A stretch of 64,000 nucleotides of DNA from Tolypothrix brevis GSE-NOS-MK-07-07A. GTDB taxonomy: Bacteria; Cyanobacteriota; Cyanobacteriia; Cyanobacteriales; Nostocaceae. How positions within the stretch are numbered: the first letter of the stretch is position 1; each line of letters starts with the position of its first letter. Shown here piece by piece: positions 54,049-64,000 of the stretch. Under the pieces are notes generated by a model. That model saw only the letters and a program-made list of their open reading frames with translations. It had not been told where the DNA came from and searched no databases. The DNA is taken from positions 43,983 to 107,982 of the forward strand of contig JAHHIJ010000020.1 of NCBI GenBank assembly GCA_019358985.1, in the 5' to 3' direction. The position numbers and the translations under genes are program-made.

Positions 54049-55509
54049 CTAAAGGGTATCGCATCGCCAAATCTTGATTGTCGTATCTCGACTACCACTA
54101 GCAAGAGTTTTACCATCGGGACTGAAAGCCACAGAATTAACCCAGTCTGAATGATTACCTAGAGTGTAAAGTTGTTCTCCTGTGCTAACTTGCCATAGCT
54201 TTACTGTACAATCTGCGCTACCACTAGCAAGATGCTGACCATCAGGACTAAAGGAGATAGACAAAATATAATTGTCGTGTCCGGGAAGAGTGTTAATAAG
54301 CTTACCCGTATTTACATCCCACAGTTTGATAGTCTGGTCATAACTGCCACTTGCCAAAATTTTCCCGTTTGGGCTAATCGCAACACAAGTAACCCAACCT
54401 GAATGACCATTGAGAGTATGCAGAAGTTTCTTACTCTTCAAATTCCATAGCTTGATGGTATTGTCACCACTTCCACTAACTAAAATCTGTCCATCCGGAC
54501 TAACAGCAAGAGAGTTAACTAAGTAGGAATGCCCTTTGAGGACGTGTAGCAGTTGTCCCATACCTATATGTGAAATTTTGATGGTAGTATCTCTACCTCC
54601 ACTGAAGAGAGTCTGACCATCGTGACTAAAGGCAACAGACAAAACTGGTGTTGAATGTAGTTTTAGTGTGGTAAGTAATTTCCCTGTAGACACCTGCCAA
54701 ATCATAACGCTACCGTCATCACTACCACTAGCGAGAGTTTTACTATCTGGGCTGAAAGCAAGGCATCTTACCCACTTTGTATGACCAGTAAGAGTATGTA
54801 ATAATTTTCCGGTGGCGAGATGCCAAATCTTGATAGTATTGTCACTACTGGCACTCCCAAGGATTTGCTCACCTGGACTGATGATAGTGCTATAAACCCA
54901 ATTGACATGACTCAAGGTATGAAGACATTTCCAAGGTGATGTTTGTTGTTGTGATTCGGGTTTTGGTGGTTTTGGCGATGGTGATTCAGGTTTTGGTGGT
55001 TTTGGCGGTGGTGATGCAGGTTTTGGCGTTGTTATTTTCTGCTTCCATTCTAATTCTGCTACCTTTTTAGAATCCGAATAAGCTCTATTTTCATATCCTA
55101 GTTTTGAGCAAGCAAGTCCTCTATATTTGTATGCTTGAATGTAGTTTGGATCTAGGCAAATTGCTTGAGTAAAAGATTCAATTGCTTCAGCGTACTGTCC
55201 TCGTTGCGCTTGATCCATCCCGCGCTGATAATATGTTTCAGCATTGACGATGTGCGTATAAATGTTTGTTTTATTGTTTTGAAAAGAATGATTTGTATTA
55301 GTTGGCTGATAAAACTTTAGTTGTTCATATGCATCGTTAATTGTTTTGATTTTCTCCTCTGCTTCTTGCTTTTGCTGAGGTTCAAGAAAACGATCTGGAT
55401 GCCAAGTTTTCGCTAACTCGCGGTAAGCTTGCTTGACCTGGGTCGGTGATGCATCAGATTTCAGTCCGAGGATTTCGTAGGCATGATGGATGTTAAGGCG
55501 ATCGCTCAT
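54049..55509 (-). CDS. J-domain, TPR and 7-blade WD40 protein
   Basis: About 486 residues. An N-terminal J domain ([10 protein letters not shown], intact HPD in TWHPDRF) should stimulate an Hsp70 partner. TPR motifs follow at about 85-150 ([31 protein letters not shown]). A Pro/Lys-rich linker ([20 protein letters not shown]) leads to seven WD40 repeats that fill the C-terminal half, enough for one closed propeller. I start at the ATG at 55509 ([12 protein letters not shown]), because the 18 upstream residues are not conserved-looking. Probable role: recruiting DnaK to a client bound by the propeller (inference). The neighbour at 55619 is a shorter paralogue without WD40. Confidence 0.87.
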   Translation of the reverse strand: MSDRLNIHHAYEILGLKSDASPTQVKQAYRELAKTWHPDRFLEPQQKQEAEEKIKTINDAYEQLKFYQPTNTNHSFQNNKTNIYTHIVNAETYYQRGMDQAQRGQYAEAIESFTQAICLDPNYIQAYKYRGLACSKLGYENRAYSDSKKVAELEWKQKITTPKPASPPPKPPKPESPSPKPPKPESQQQTSPWKCLHTLSHVNWVYSTIISPGEQILGSASSDNTIKIWHLATGKLLHTLTGHTKWVRCLAFSPDSKTLASGSDDGSVMIWQVSTGKLLTTLKLHSTPVLSVAFSHDGQTLFSGGRDTTIKISHIGMGQLLHVLKGHSYLVNSLAVSPDGQILVSGSGDNTIKLWNLKSKKLLHTLNGHSGWVTCVAISPNGKILASGSYDQTIKLWDVNTGKLINTLPGHDNYILSISFSPDGQHLASGSADCTVKLWQVSTGEQLYTLGNHSDWVNSVAFSPDGKTLASGSRDTTIKIWRCDTL

Positions 55510-55618
55510 AAAACGAATACTAAAAAATAAGTAGCAAATATTGCCGATATTTAGTATTCCCAAGTATTAGTAATATCTAACGAAACTAGCTCCCCGACTT
55601 CGTAAAGTAGTCGTAGAG

Positions 55619-57357
<1,739 letters not shown>

Positions 57358-57396
57358 AACTAGTGCTATGATAGTAAATGCTTCGTAGCTGAACTT

Positions 57397-57470
57397 GGGG
57401 CTGTAGCTCAGCTGGATAGAGCGAGCGCCTCCTAAGCGCTAGGTCGCCGGTTCGAACCTGGCCAGTCCCG
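57397..57470 (+). tRNA. tRNA-Arg (anticodon CCU)
   Basis: A complete cloverleaf of 74 nt can be drawn: acceptor GGGGCTG/CAGTCCC with one G-U pair, D-arm GCTC/GAGC, anticodon stem AGCGC/GCGCT with loop CTCCTAA (anticodon CCU at 57431-57433), variable loop AGGTC and T-arm GCCGG/CTGGC with TTCGAAC. CCA is not encoded. Confidence 0.95.
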
Positions 57471-57686
57471 TCGTCTGGAAACAATTAAATGAATAAAGTA
57501 GTCGAATTTTCTTTATAGATAGTTCGATACACGGTAGGATATTGCAAAACTGGCGACAAGCGTGGGTTTTTGCGATAAATTATCTAAGTTCACATTTGGG
57601 TAGTTTTTTGAAAATGCTGCCCAAAATAATTTAATTGTTTTTTCTTAATTAGAGAAAATTCTCTGAACAGACGAAGTAATAGAACC

Positions 57687-58256
57687 TTGAATAAGTTACT
57701 TTTTACAGATAAATCATTTCGATTTATGATTATTGCCCTACCGCTGTTGATGTGGTTGGGATATAAGGAAGTTAAAAGCCAAGTTGTACAACCCCAAGCG
57801 GTGTTAGTTTTGGGTGGTTCGACTGCGAGATTAGAACGAGAGAAGTTTACAGCAGATTTTGCCCGTAGTAATCCAAATTTACCAATTTGGATTACTGGTG
57901 GTAGCCCAAAAAAGACTACTGAAAAAGTGTTTGCCAAAGCCGGAGTTGATCCCCGACGTTTACACCTGGACTATGAAGCAGTAGACACAGTTACAAATTT
58001 TACCACGTTGGTGGATGATTTGCAAAAACGCGGCATTAAAAGTGTGTATTTGATTACATCAGATTATCATATGCGCCGCGCCTGTGTGATTGGTGAGATT
58101 GTCTTAGGTAGTCGTGGTATTATATTTAAACCAGTGTCAGTTCCTTCTGAGCGATCGCCTGAACCAATTGAAAAATCAGTCCGCGATGGTGCTAGAGCTT
58201 TAGTTTGGATGACAACTGGCTACACAGGGGCAGATGAAGCCAAAAATAAGCGGTAA
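57687..58256 (+). CDS. YdcF/DUF218-family membrane-anchored protein
   Basis: The 189-residue protein has an N-terminal hydrophobic segment (FMIIALPLLMWLGY) and a DUF218 domain. Evidence is AVLVLGGSTARLEREKFTADF (nucleotide-like loop), PIWITGGSPKKTTEKVF, DTVTNFTTL and ITSDYHMRRA with the conserved His/Arg. Members include YdcF (binds S-adenosylmethionine) and SanA/ElyC (envelope integrity); specific role unknown. The TTG at 57687 is used as start, with the next Met 13 codons in at the membrane segment as an alternative. Confidence 0.83.
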   Translation: MNKLLFTDKSFRFMIIALPLLMWLGYKEVKSQVVQPQAVLVLGGSTARLEREKFTADFARSNPNLPIWITGGSPKKTTEKVFAKAGVDPRRLHLDYEAVDTVTNFTTLVDDLQKRGIKSVYLITSDYHMRRACVIGEIVLGSRGIIFKPVSVPSERSPEPIEKSVRDGARALVWMTTGYTGADEAKNKR

Positions 58257-58270
58257 ATCAGAATAGAAGC

Positions 58271-58567
58271 TTAGGTGGTGGCTTTTTCTTGAATGAGAAC
58301 GTATGGCTGTATAATCAAAGTTAAAAATAGCTTTGTGCGATCGCCATTCCATTCGCCAATTTGTGTAACAGAGGGTTTAACAAGCAATTGTTGATCAATC
58401 CATTGCTCTACTTGGGGTGTGTCATCGCTAGCGATGGCGATTCCGACATTAAGCAAATCTAGTTCAATTGGCACTAATATCACCGCATCACGCTGTACAT
58501 GAGGAATTATCCACTCCCACTCAGCCTCATCTAGGATTTGGGTTAATTCAGTTCTTAAATCTTGCAT
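58271..58567 (-). CDS. DUF2288 family protein
   Basis: This small 98-residue protein begins MQDLRTELTQILDEAEWEWI, followed by PHVQRDAVILVPIELDLLNVGIAIASDD, the layout of DUF2288, a family common in cyanobacteria and proteobacteria with no known function. It has no signal or membrane segment. It lies 21 bp downstream of plsC on the same strand and could be the last gene of the lipid block. Confidence 0.8.
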   Translation of the reverse strand: MQDLRTELTQILDEAEWEWIIPHVQRDAVILVPIELDLLNVGIAIASDDTPQVEQWIDQQLLVKPSVTQIGEWNGDRTKLFLTLIIQPYVLIQEKATT

Positions 58568-58588
58568 CCTCTTTTTTAATGTCTCAAC

Positions 58589-59227
58589 TTATCGCCCTAA
58601 AGTGTGCAAATCATTAATTGCTGTTGTACACTGTCGTGTTATCCTCTCTAATTCTTCTTTATTAGTAGAACTAGGTGCATCAATCAACTTGCCAATTCTG
58701 ATAGTAACAGGAACTGCATGAGGTATCGCCGAACCTTTGACCTCAATTTTCTCACTACCCCACAAACATACGGGTAATAGTGGTGCTTTTGCCTTGGCAG
58801 CTAGCAGTGCAGCACCTCGTTTGGGGTCTGTAATGCGTCCATCGGGGGTGCGGGTACCTTCCAAAAATACACCCACAGCCCAGCCATTTTCAAGATACTC
58901 TAAAGCTGAACGAATAGCAGCGCGATCGGCAGTTCCCCGACTTACCGGATAAGCACCAAATAATTTAATTACAGTCCGTAAAATCGGGATCTTAAATAAT
59001 TCTTCCTTAGCCATGTATGCTACAGGACGACCGATACAATTAGAAGCAATTAGGGGGTCATAGTTACTTGCATGATTGCTGACTATCACCACTGGTCCGG
59101 TTTTGGGGACGTTTTCGGCATCATAAACCTTACCTTGAAAGTAAGTGTAAAGCATAGGGTTGACGACAGACCACTTAAAGGCGTGGTAAATTGCCAGACT
59201 GATAAACGGTTCGCGACTTTTGCCCAT
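58589..59227 (-). CDS. plsC: 1-acyl-sn-glycerol-3-phosphate acyltransferase
   Basis: The enzyme adds the second acyl chain to lysophosphatidic acid to give phosphatidic acid at the cytoplasmic membrane. The 212 residues contain the HX4D catalytic motif in VSNHASNYDPL near residue 52, the second block KEELFKIPILRTV, and the phosphate-binding FLEGTRTPDG near 122. The chain is short, as usual for cyanobacterial PlsC. It is in line with plsX, fabH and fabD upstream, separated from fabD by about 200 bp of low-complexity sequence. Confidence 0.92.
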   Translation of the reverse strand: MGKSREPFISLAIYHAFKWSVVNPMLYTYFQGKVYDAENVPKTGPVVIVSNHASNYDPLIASNCIGRPVAYMAKEELFKIPILRTVIKLFGAYPVSRGTADRAAIRSALEYLENGWAVGVFLEGTRTPDGRITDPKRGAALLAAKAKAPLLPVCLWGSEKIEVKGSAIPHAVPVTIRIGKLIDAPSSTNKEELERITRQCTTAINDLHTLGR

Positions 59228-59431
59228 AGGGGAGGGGGAGAGGGGGAGGTGGGGAGATGGGGTGAATAATCTGACTTTTCAGGGTATGTGGAAAAGTCAG
59301 AGGGGGTGGGGTTGCAGGTTACAGGTTCGTAAGACTTTCTTCTTTTCCCTACACCCTACACCCTGCCTTGACGGGGGTTTGAGGACTTTCGGTGAAAAGT
59401 CAAGTCCTAACTCCTAACTATTAACTATTCT

Positions 59432-60310
59432 CTAGTTTGGTATTTCAGCGGCATTGCGGACATTTTGTAAGATTAAGTCAGAGCAGGTGCGTTTAATTAA
59501 ATTAGTTAGTACGTTACCCGGACCAATTTCTACTACCCGCTCAATGCCATTTAGTGGTAATTGTAAAGAAATTTCTCGCCAGCGTACCGAACCAGTCATC
59601 TGTTTAATAAGGCGTTGTTTTAAAATTTCGGCATCAACACAGGGAACTGGTTCTACATTAGATAATACTGGTATAATAGCTGGTTGAAATTCCACAGCTT
59701 CTAAAACTTGTTGAAATTCGGCAGATGCAGGTGCCATTAAAGGTGAGTGAAATGCTCCAGAAACTTTTAAAGGGGTAGCACGCTTTGCCTTAACTTGGGA
59801 TATCAATGTTTGTACTGCATCAGGTGTGCCGGAAATGACAACTTGTGCGGCACTATTATCATTTGCTAACACGACATCGGGAGTTTGGGCGATCGCTTGT
59901 TCTAACTTTTCGCGGTCAAAGTTCATCAAAGCTGCCATCATACCACCTGCCGCACTATCCATCAATTCAGCACGACGTTTCACCAAGCGCAACCCCGCAG
60001 ACCATTCAAAAACTCCAGCGACGTAAAAGGCGATATATTCTCCCAAACTATGACCGGCAAGTAAATCTGGTTTGTGTCCTCTTTCTTGGAGAATGTCCGC
60101 GAGAATGCTTTCGACTACGTAAAGACACGGTTGAGTATAAAGTGTAGTTGATAACTTTTCTTCATTTTTACAGACTTCCGTCACAGACCAGCCCAAAATT
60201 TCTTCCGCTTGGGCAAATTTCTCTTGAGCGGATGGTAAATCTAATAAGTCGGTTCCCATTCCTACTGCTTGAGAACCTTGTCCGGGAAACACCCATGCGG
60301 TTTTTGTCAT
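59432..60310 (-). CDS. fabD: Malonyl-CoA:ACP transacylase
   Basis: The enzyme transfers malonyl from CoA to ACP for fatty acid synthesis. About 292 residues: VFPGQGSQAVGMG at the start, the nucleophile Ser in AGHSLGEYIA near residue 92, the Arg of VKRRAELM near 117, and GAFHSPLM with the catalytic His near 200. I use the ATG at 60310 (MTKTAW); upstream codons in frame are repeat-derived (TTNHYPLSTIYY) and not part of the protein. It follows fabH in a conserved cyanobacterial plsX-fabH-fabD order. Confidence 0.96.
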   Translation of the reverse strand: MTKTAWVFPGQGSQAVGMGTDLLDLPSAQEKFAQAEEILGWSVTEVCKNEEKLSTTLYTQPCLYVVESILADILQERGHKPDLLAGHSLGEYIAFYVAGVFEWSAGLRLVKRRAELMDSAAGGMMAALMNFDREKLEQAIAQTPDVVLANDNSAAQVVISGTPDAVQTLISQVKAKRATPLKVSGAFHSPLMAPASAEFQQVLEAVEFQPAIIPVLSNVEPVPCVDAEILKQRLIKQMTGSVRWREISLQLPLNGIERVVEIGPGNVLTNLIKRTCSDLILQNVRNAAEIPN

Positions 60311-60325
60311 CGATTTGTCGTATTT

Positions 60326-60432
60326 TGGATAGTAGATAGTGGATAATGGATAGTGGTTGGTGGTTAGTGGATAGCGGATAGAAATAACAACTAACAAATA
60401 ACAACTATCAACTAACAACTATCAACCAACAA
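60326..60432. repeat. Heptamer-type STRR between fabH and fabD
   Basis: GGATAGT/GGTTAGT units are followed by the complementary AACTATC/AACTAAC units, which can fold into one long imperfect hairpin. It lies just upstream of the fabD start codon and reads as open frame through it. Confidence 0.85.
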
Positions 60433-60461
60433 ATTTTTATGAGAAGGGAAAAGGTAAAAAC

Positions 60462-60566
60462 CTCGCCCGACGTTAAGCGAAATAATCCTTGTATCGTAAG
60501 GGAGGTAGAAACCCCTCCCGACGTTAAGTGGCTTAGTTTAATTGCGAATTGCGAATTGCGAATTGG
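60462..60566. repeat. Small repeats downstream of fabH
   Basis: CCGACGTTAAG occurs at about 60467 and 60518, and three tandem copies of GCGAATTG lie at 60544-60566 next to the fabH stop codon. Confidence 0.7.
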
Positions 60567-60568
60567 TT

Positions 60569-61561
60569 TCACCTTCCCCATTGAAAAATTGCTGCCCCCC
60601 AAGTGAGTCCGGCACCGAAGCCAGAGGTAGCAATGATGTCACCTGGTTTTATTTTGCCTTCTTGGACTGCTTCGTCTAGTGCAAGGGGGATAGAGGCGGC
60701 GGAGGTATTGCCATATTCCGCGAGATTACTGATAACTTTATGTGCTGGAATATTCAGACGTTGAGCTACGGCATCGAGAATGCGCTGATTTGCTTGATGT
60801 AATATCAGCCAGTCTATTTGGTCAACGCTGAGATTCGCGTGAAATAGAGCTTTGTCGATGACTTCCGGCACTCGTTGGACGGCAAAGCGGTAGACTTCTT
60901 TGCCGTTCATGGTGATGGGTTGGAACTTGCCTTTATTGACATTTACACCGGGGATAAGTTCTTCGGGAGAGGCTTTGTAGGCAAGGTTGAGATAGTGGTT
61001 TTGAGTGCCGTCACTTTTAAGTTGAAATCCTAACAAGCGATCGCTTTCGTTTGCTTGTAATATTACCGCCCCAGCCCCATCACCAAACAATATACACGTA
61101 CCTCTATCTTGCCAATCTACCCAACGGGAAAGAATATCTGCCCCAATTAAAAGGACGTTTTGATAAACGCCTGTTCTGATGTATTGGGCAGCGGTAACAA
61201 GTCCAAAGACGAAGCCGGAACAAGCTGCTGTCAAGTCAAAGGCAACTGCTTGGGTGGCTCCCAATTCAGCTTGAATTTGACAAGCAGTGCCAAACAGATC
61301 ATCAGGGGTAGAGGTGGCGAGCAGAATCAAATCTATGTCGGCTGCGGTAATTCCGGCAGCAGCGATCGCTTTCGCGCTTGCCATAGTAGCGATCGTCTTC
61401 AAAGATTCACCATCCCCCGCTAATCGTCGATGACGAATCCCGGTACGCGAGGCGATCCACTCGTCTGATGTGTCAACCAGTTGAGTCAATCCCTCGTTAT
61501 CTAAAGAAGTTATCGGCACTGCCGAACCACTTCCTGTAATTGCTACACCTAACTTTTGCAC
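60569..61561 (-). CDS. fabH: 3-oxoacyl-ACP synthase III
   Basis: The enzyme starts fatty acid chains by condensing acetyl-CoA with malonyl-ACP. The 330 residues contain the Cys-His-Asn triad: Cys in DLTAACSGFVFGL near residue 112, His in LILHQANQRI near 255 and Asn in EYGNTSAASIP near 285. SRTGIRHRR and GDGAGAVIL also match. Start and length are standard. It lies between plsX and fabD on the same strand, with STRR sequence on both sides. Confidence 0.97.
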   Translation of the reverse strand: MQKLGVAITGSGSAVPITSLDNEGLTQLVDTSDEWIASRTGIRHRRLAGDGESLKTIATMASAKAIAAAGITAADIDLILLATSTPDDLFGTACQIQAELGATQAVAFDLTAACSGFVFGLVTAAQYIRTGVYQNVLLIGADILSRWVDWQDRGTCILFGDGAGAVILQANESDRLLGFQLKSDGTQNHYLNLAYKASPEELIPGVNVNKGKFQPITMNGKEVYRFAVQRVPEVIDKALFHANLSVDQIDWLILHQANQRILDAVAQRLNIPAHKVISNLAEYGNTSAASIPLALDEAVQEGKIKPGDIIATSGFGAGLTWGAAIFQWGR

Positions 61562-61662
61562 TCCTAGTTTCTCCAGCTATCAGCTTTTTGTCCTGCCTTA
61601 CCTTAAACCGTTGGGGCGTCTATACCATTTGTCATTAGCCATTAGCCTCTAAACAATAATAA

Positions 61663-61707
61663 CTATCGACTATTGACCCTTGACCCTTGACTATTGACCC
61701 TTGACTA
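61663..61707. repeat. Heptamer STRR after plsX
   Basis: CTATTGA/CCCTTGA units follow directly after the plsX stop codon; the same type occurs at 44514-44626. Confidence 0.85.
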
Positions 61708-62733
61708 TTAACTACTCTCCTGCTGAAGGCTTTGATATTGAGACTGAATTCGTTGCAGCACAGAGTTATCAACCGCTTCTTTGGCAATGCGAATTGCATT
61801 AAAAATCGAAGGCGCTTGGGAACTGCCATGACCGATTATACAAATTCCGGCTACACCTAAAAGCAAACCGCCACCATGTTCGGCGTGATCTACTCGCTGC
61901 TTAATCCGCTTCAGGTTTGGTTTTAAAATTGCCGAGCCGATTTGACCACGCAATCCTTGGGGTAACTCTTCGCGCAAAATTTGCAAGACGATATCCCCCA
62001 CGGCTTCGGCGAATTTTAACAAGACATTGCCGACAAAGCCATCACAGACAATCACATCAAAGCGACCGGAGAGGACGTCACGTCCTTCAGCGTTGCCAAT
62101 AAAAGAAATTTGCGAATTTTCCCGCAGCATTTGGTTGGCGCGGACGGCTGCATCATTTCCCTTAGAATCTTCTTCGCCGATATTTAACAAACCTACTTTG
62201 GGATTGGGTGTACCCAACACATACTCGCTATAAATCGACCCCATAACGGCAAACTGCTCTAAAAATTTCGGACGACAATCTACATTTGCGCCGACATCAA
62301 GGATTAATACTGGTTTACTGGCTATTAAGGTAGGAAATACAGCGCCAATTGCGGGACGATCAATTCCCGGTAGTCGTCCCAAACGCAGCAAAGCAGCTGC
62401 CATTGCGGCGCCAGAGTGACCGGCACTAACTACAGCATCTGCTTGCTGATTTTTGACCAAGTTCATCGCCACATTGATGGAAGCTTTGGGTTTGCGTCTA
62501 ATGGCGCTTAAAGGCTCCTCATCCATTGCGATCGCTTCAGTTGCGCTGACTATCTCTATCTGCCCTAAATTTGTTTTTGACGGCAGGGCAGCCTCAATTT
62601 GCTGGGGATCACCAACTAACAATACTTCTACACCTAGTTCTTCGTGTGCCCGCAGTGCGCCGGCGACGATTTCCCCAGGTGCGTGATCCCCTCCCATTGC
62701 ATCAATTGCGATCCGCACGCAAGTCGATTCCAT
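61708..62733 (-). CDS. plsX: Phosphate acyltransferase PlsX
   Basis: The enzyme makes acyl-phosphate from acyl-ACP, feeding glycerolipid synthesis through PlsY. The 341 residues start VRIAIDAMGGDHAPGEIVAGAL and contain VSAGHSGAAMAAALLRLGRLPGIDRPAI and NIGEEDSKGND, VCDGFVGNVLLKFAE and EHGGGLLLGVAGICIIGHGSS, all family blocks. It is first in the plsX-fabH-fabD-plsC series, so its promoter lies in 62734-63015. The called start may be two to six codons long (METS/VRIAIDAM). Confidence 0.96.
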   Translation of the reverse strand: MESTCVRIAIDAMGGDHAPGEIVAGALRAHEELGVEVLLVGDPQQIEAALPSKTNLGQIEIVSATEAIAMDEEPLSAIRRKPKASINVAMNLVKNQQADAVVSAGHSGAAMAAALLRLGRLPGIDRPAIGAVFPTLIASKPVLILDVGANVDCRPKFLEQFAVMGSIYSEYVLGTPNPKVGLLNIGEEDSKGNDAAVRANQMLRENSQISFIGNAEGRDVLSGRFDVIVCDGFVGNVLLKFAEAVGDIVLQILREELPQGLRGQIGSAILKPNLKRIKQRVDHAEHGGGLLLGVAGICIIGHGSSQAPSIFNAIRIAKEAVDNSVLQRIQSQYQSLQQESS

Positions 62734-63015
62734 TGCTAAAGCTTATAGAAACCTTACAAATTTTACCAGATGTTAGGGAATGAGGATGGGCGATTGTCTC
62801 GTTTTCAGCCGGAAATTGAGAATGCTTCATGTGAACTGCTGCCTGGACTGTCAGTAATGGAGGTAGGCGTAAAAATTAATTATGCGTTGCTCAAAACCCT
62901 TGATGAGACGTAGCACTTGGTAGTCTCTACATCTTTTTTACCAGATGTCCAATTGAGGTAGAGCCGTAAAGTCTTGGGCTAGTTCTGAATAATTTGCGAT
63001 GGATGTTTATTCTTC
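62734..63015. other. Intergenic region upstream of plsX
   Basis: This is the promoter side of the lipid block. It contains the fourth copy of the dispersed repeat. No gene is seen. Confidence 0.5.
62892..62933. repeat. Dispersed ~40-bp repeat, copy 4
   Basis: CAAAACCCTTGATGAGACGT followed by AGCACTTGGTAGTCTCTACAT matches the complement of 11052-11090 almost throughout and resembles copies 2 and 3. Confidence 0.8.
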
Positions 63016-63624
63016 TGTACATTCGCAAATTATATGTCGCAATTTGCAAACCAGGTTGTAACTGCCTTTAAAGTCCGGAAGCTATATTGTGTAAGTATCA
63101 TAAGCTATTTATCCCATATTATAAATCTGGGCTCGGGATGTTGGATGACAGTGGTAACACGAGGATGATGACGATCAGGTTGTTTCTATTATTAATTTAG
63201 CGTCAGTGCGATCGCTACCAGTTAGGTCTGCTAACCAAATCTACTAACCGTGAGACTCCTTTCCCAATTTCCACTAATTGGGTAAAAGGAGAATGCCCTC
63301 ATTGTTTGTTACCTTTTGCGAAGATGGCAAAACTTCACAAGTATTATCAAACTTAAATTACCTATAGCAATCCTAAATGATTCATGAAAATTGATGTGGA
63401 TTATGTTTTTACATCTCTTGTAAAACTTTTCTTACTTCCTCTATATCTAGTTCTAAACGTTCAGCAATTTGTTGAACAGTTAATCCTAGTTCCAGGAAAA
63501 TTGGTATCATTTTCAATACAGTCTGTCATCAAATTGTTCATCTTTGTAAAACTGAACTTCTGCAAAATAGTTGGAAAAAGCGACATTAATGTGCGAATCG
63601 CGACATATAATTTGCGAATGTACA
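63016..63624. mobile_element. Short element bounded by 25-bp inverted repeats resembling Tn7-like/CAST ends
   Basis: TGTACATTCGCAAATTATAT begins at 63016 and its exact complement ends at 63624; the perfect match is 25 bp. The right end repeats the pattern with GATTCGCACATTAATGTCGC, giving two adjacent sites of the TTCGCA...TGTCGC type. TGT...ACA termini with repeated ...AATTATNTGTCG / ATTAATGTC... sites are what I remember of type V-K CRISPR-associated transposon ends (TnsB sites). No transposition genes fit in 609 bp, so it would be a deleted or miniature derivative. Flanking 5-mers (TCTTC, TCAGT) are not a matching target duplication. Inside lies a nuclease-gene remnant. Confidence 0.55.
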
Positions 63625-63905
63625 TCAGTGTTTTTAATCCTTTCACCTTGGTTGCTGACTCGAACCAAGGTGGTGTAGTGGGTGCTTTCAATCCTTTCAC
63701 CAATTCACAAGGCGCTTGGAAGTGTAGAAATGGTGAGATTACCGCTAAGACATTAAACTTTACTTTATCAGGATCTGAAGGTTCTACTGGCGGTATTGCT
63801 AGACAAAACTTTAGCGTGAGGTTCAACCGACGGACTCAGACGCTGCAAGGAACAATCAATCTTCGTTTGTTTGATTTAACTATTACGCCCTCGTCCCCCA
63901 TCTGA
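63384..63905 (+). pseudogene. Chimeric frame: element DNA fused to the 3' part of an unknown gene
   Basis: The open frame encodes 173 residues, but its first 80 come from the inverted-repeat element (to 63624), antisense to the nuclease remnant, and look non-native. The last ~93 residues (VFNPFTLVADSN, GVVGAFNPFTNSQGAWKCRN, ITAKTLNFTLSGSEG, GGIARQNFSVRFNRRTQTLQGTINLR) look like a genuine beta-rich, possibly exported, domain whose original N-terminus was displaced. I do not recognise the family. Whether the fusion is expressed is unknown. Confidence 0.5.
63409..63530 (-). pseudogene. C-terminal remnant of Rpn/DUF2887-type nuclease gene
   Basis: The minus strand, ending in TAA at 63409-63411, reads MIPIFLELGLTVQQIAERLE followed by LDIEEVRKVLQEM, the typical helical tail of cyanobacterial Rpn-family nucleases. 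The sequence upstream on the minus strand shows no further matching codons, so only the last ~35-40 residues survive. It lies inside the inverted-repeat element. Confidence 0.6.
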
Positions 63906-63911
63906 ATTGGT

Positions 63912-64000
63912 AGAGTCGATGGGGGCTATTATGCCCCGCACCTCTCTGTTAGAACCGGACGTGCGGGTTTCCCTGCATCCGGCTCCCGATATTCTTAAGG
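63912..64000 (-). mobile_element. 3' end of a group II intron (domains V and VI), continues beyond window
   Basis: On the minus strand, 63985-63951 reads GAGCCGGATGCAGGGAAACC followed by CGCACGTCCGGTTCT. It folds as domain V: GAGCCGG/CCGGTTC lower stem with the AGC triad, a two-base bulge region and a GAAA-like cap. Domain VI follows at 63947-63912 as a hairpin around GGGGCATAATAGCCCC closed by AGAG/CTCT. The intron body and any reverse transcriptase would lie to the right of base 64000. Its 3' end falls just after the stop codon of the chimeric frame. Confidence 0.75.

Noticed and set aside
57397..57470. tRNA-Arg as an integration site of a genomic island
   Set aside because: No integrase gene and no repeated 3' tRNA end seen on either side.

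Overview
The window looks like chromosome of a filamentous, probably nostocalean, cyanobacterium. The evidence is the very frequent HIP1 octamer GCGATCGC, a tocopherol cyclase, a plsX-fabH-fabD-plsC lipid block, Uma2 and DUF2887 nucleases, heptamer tandem repeats (STRRs) between genes, and large NRPS and CHAT/NB-ARC/WD40 genes. The genus is inference.

Layout. 1-6835: housekeeping and periphery (partial aldo/keto reductase, bifunctional-nuclease-domain protein, riboflavin synthase, M23 peptidase, biotin ligase, PgeF-type protein, DUF2887 nuclease). 6849-13017: glutathione S-transferase, a ParA-like ATPase overlapping a HEPN protein with an Rx4H motif, a pentapeptide-repeat membrane protein, a decayed TPR gene, Uma2 and an RmlD-like reductase. 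13578-17356: animal-type heme peroxidase, an internally deleted IS5-type element, a cupin and an IS4-type transposase remnant. 17373-41023: a lipopeptide NRPS locus (FAAL-ACP-C-A-PCP-C-A-PCP, then C-A-PCP-reductase, a class III aminotransferase and an MFS exporter) divergent from a TonB-dependent receptor, a siderophore-type binding lipoprotein, a FecCD permease and a FecE-type ATPase. A Fur-like box lies in the divergent region, and a VapC/ParD-like toxin-antitoxin pair sits inside the uptake genes.

41501-50533: the glycine cleavage genes gcvP, gcvH and gcvT on the minus strand, split between gcvH and gcvT by an oppositely oriented CHAT protease-NB-ARC-WD40 gene, a bacterial NLR-like conflict protein. 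That gene is broken or recoded at a run of nine A, carries a palindromic element inserted in frame, and has twelve nearly identical WD40 repeats that differ mainly at a few positions. 50565-57470: repeat array, small unknown gene, tandem metallophosphoesterases, two J-domain/TPR proteins (one with a 7-blade WD40 domain), tocopherol cyclase and tRNA-Arg(CCU). 57687-62733: YdcF protein, DUF2288 protein, PlsC, FabD, FabH and PlsX. 63016-64000: a short element bounded by long inverted repeats that resemble ends of Tn7-like/CRISPR-associated transposons, then the 3' end of a group II intron running off the window.

How the parts fit. The NRPS block should build an N-acylated tripeptide aldehyde that the adjacent aminotransferase could turn into an amine, as MxcL does in myxochelin synthesis. 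The MFS protein would export it, and the TonB receptor plus ABC transporter would return a metal-loaded form. This is inference from adjacency and family knowledge; no hydroxamate, catechol or beta-hydroxyaspartate forming enzyme is visible in the window. The strongest candidates for novelty are this locus, the CHAT-NLR inserted in the glycine cleavage genes, the ParA-HEPN pair and the transposon-end element at the right edge.
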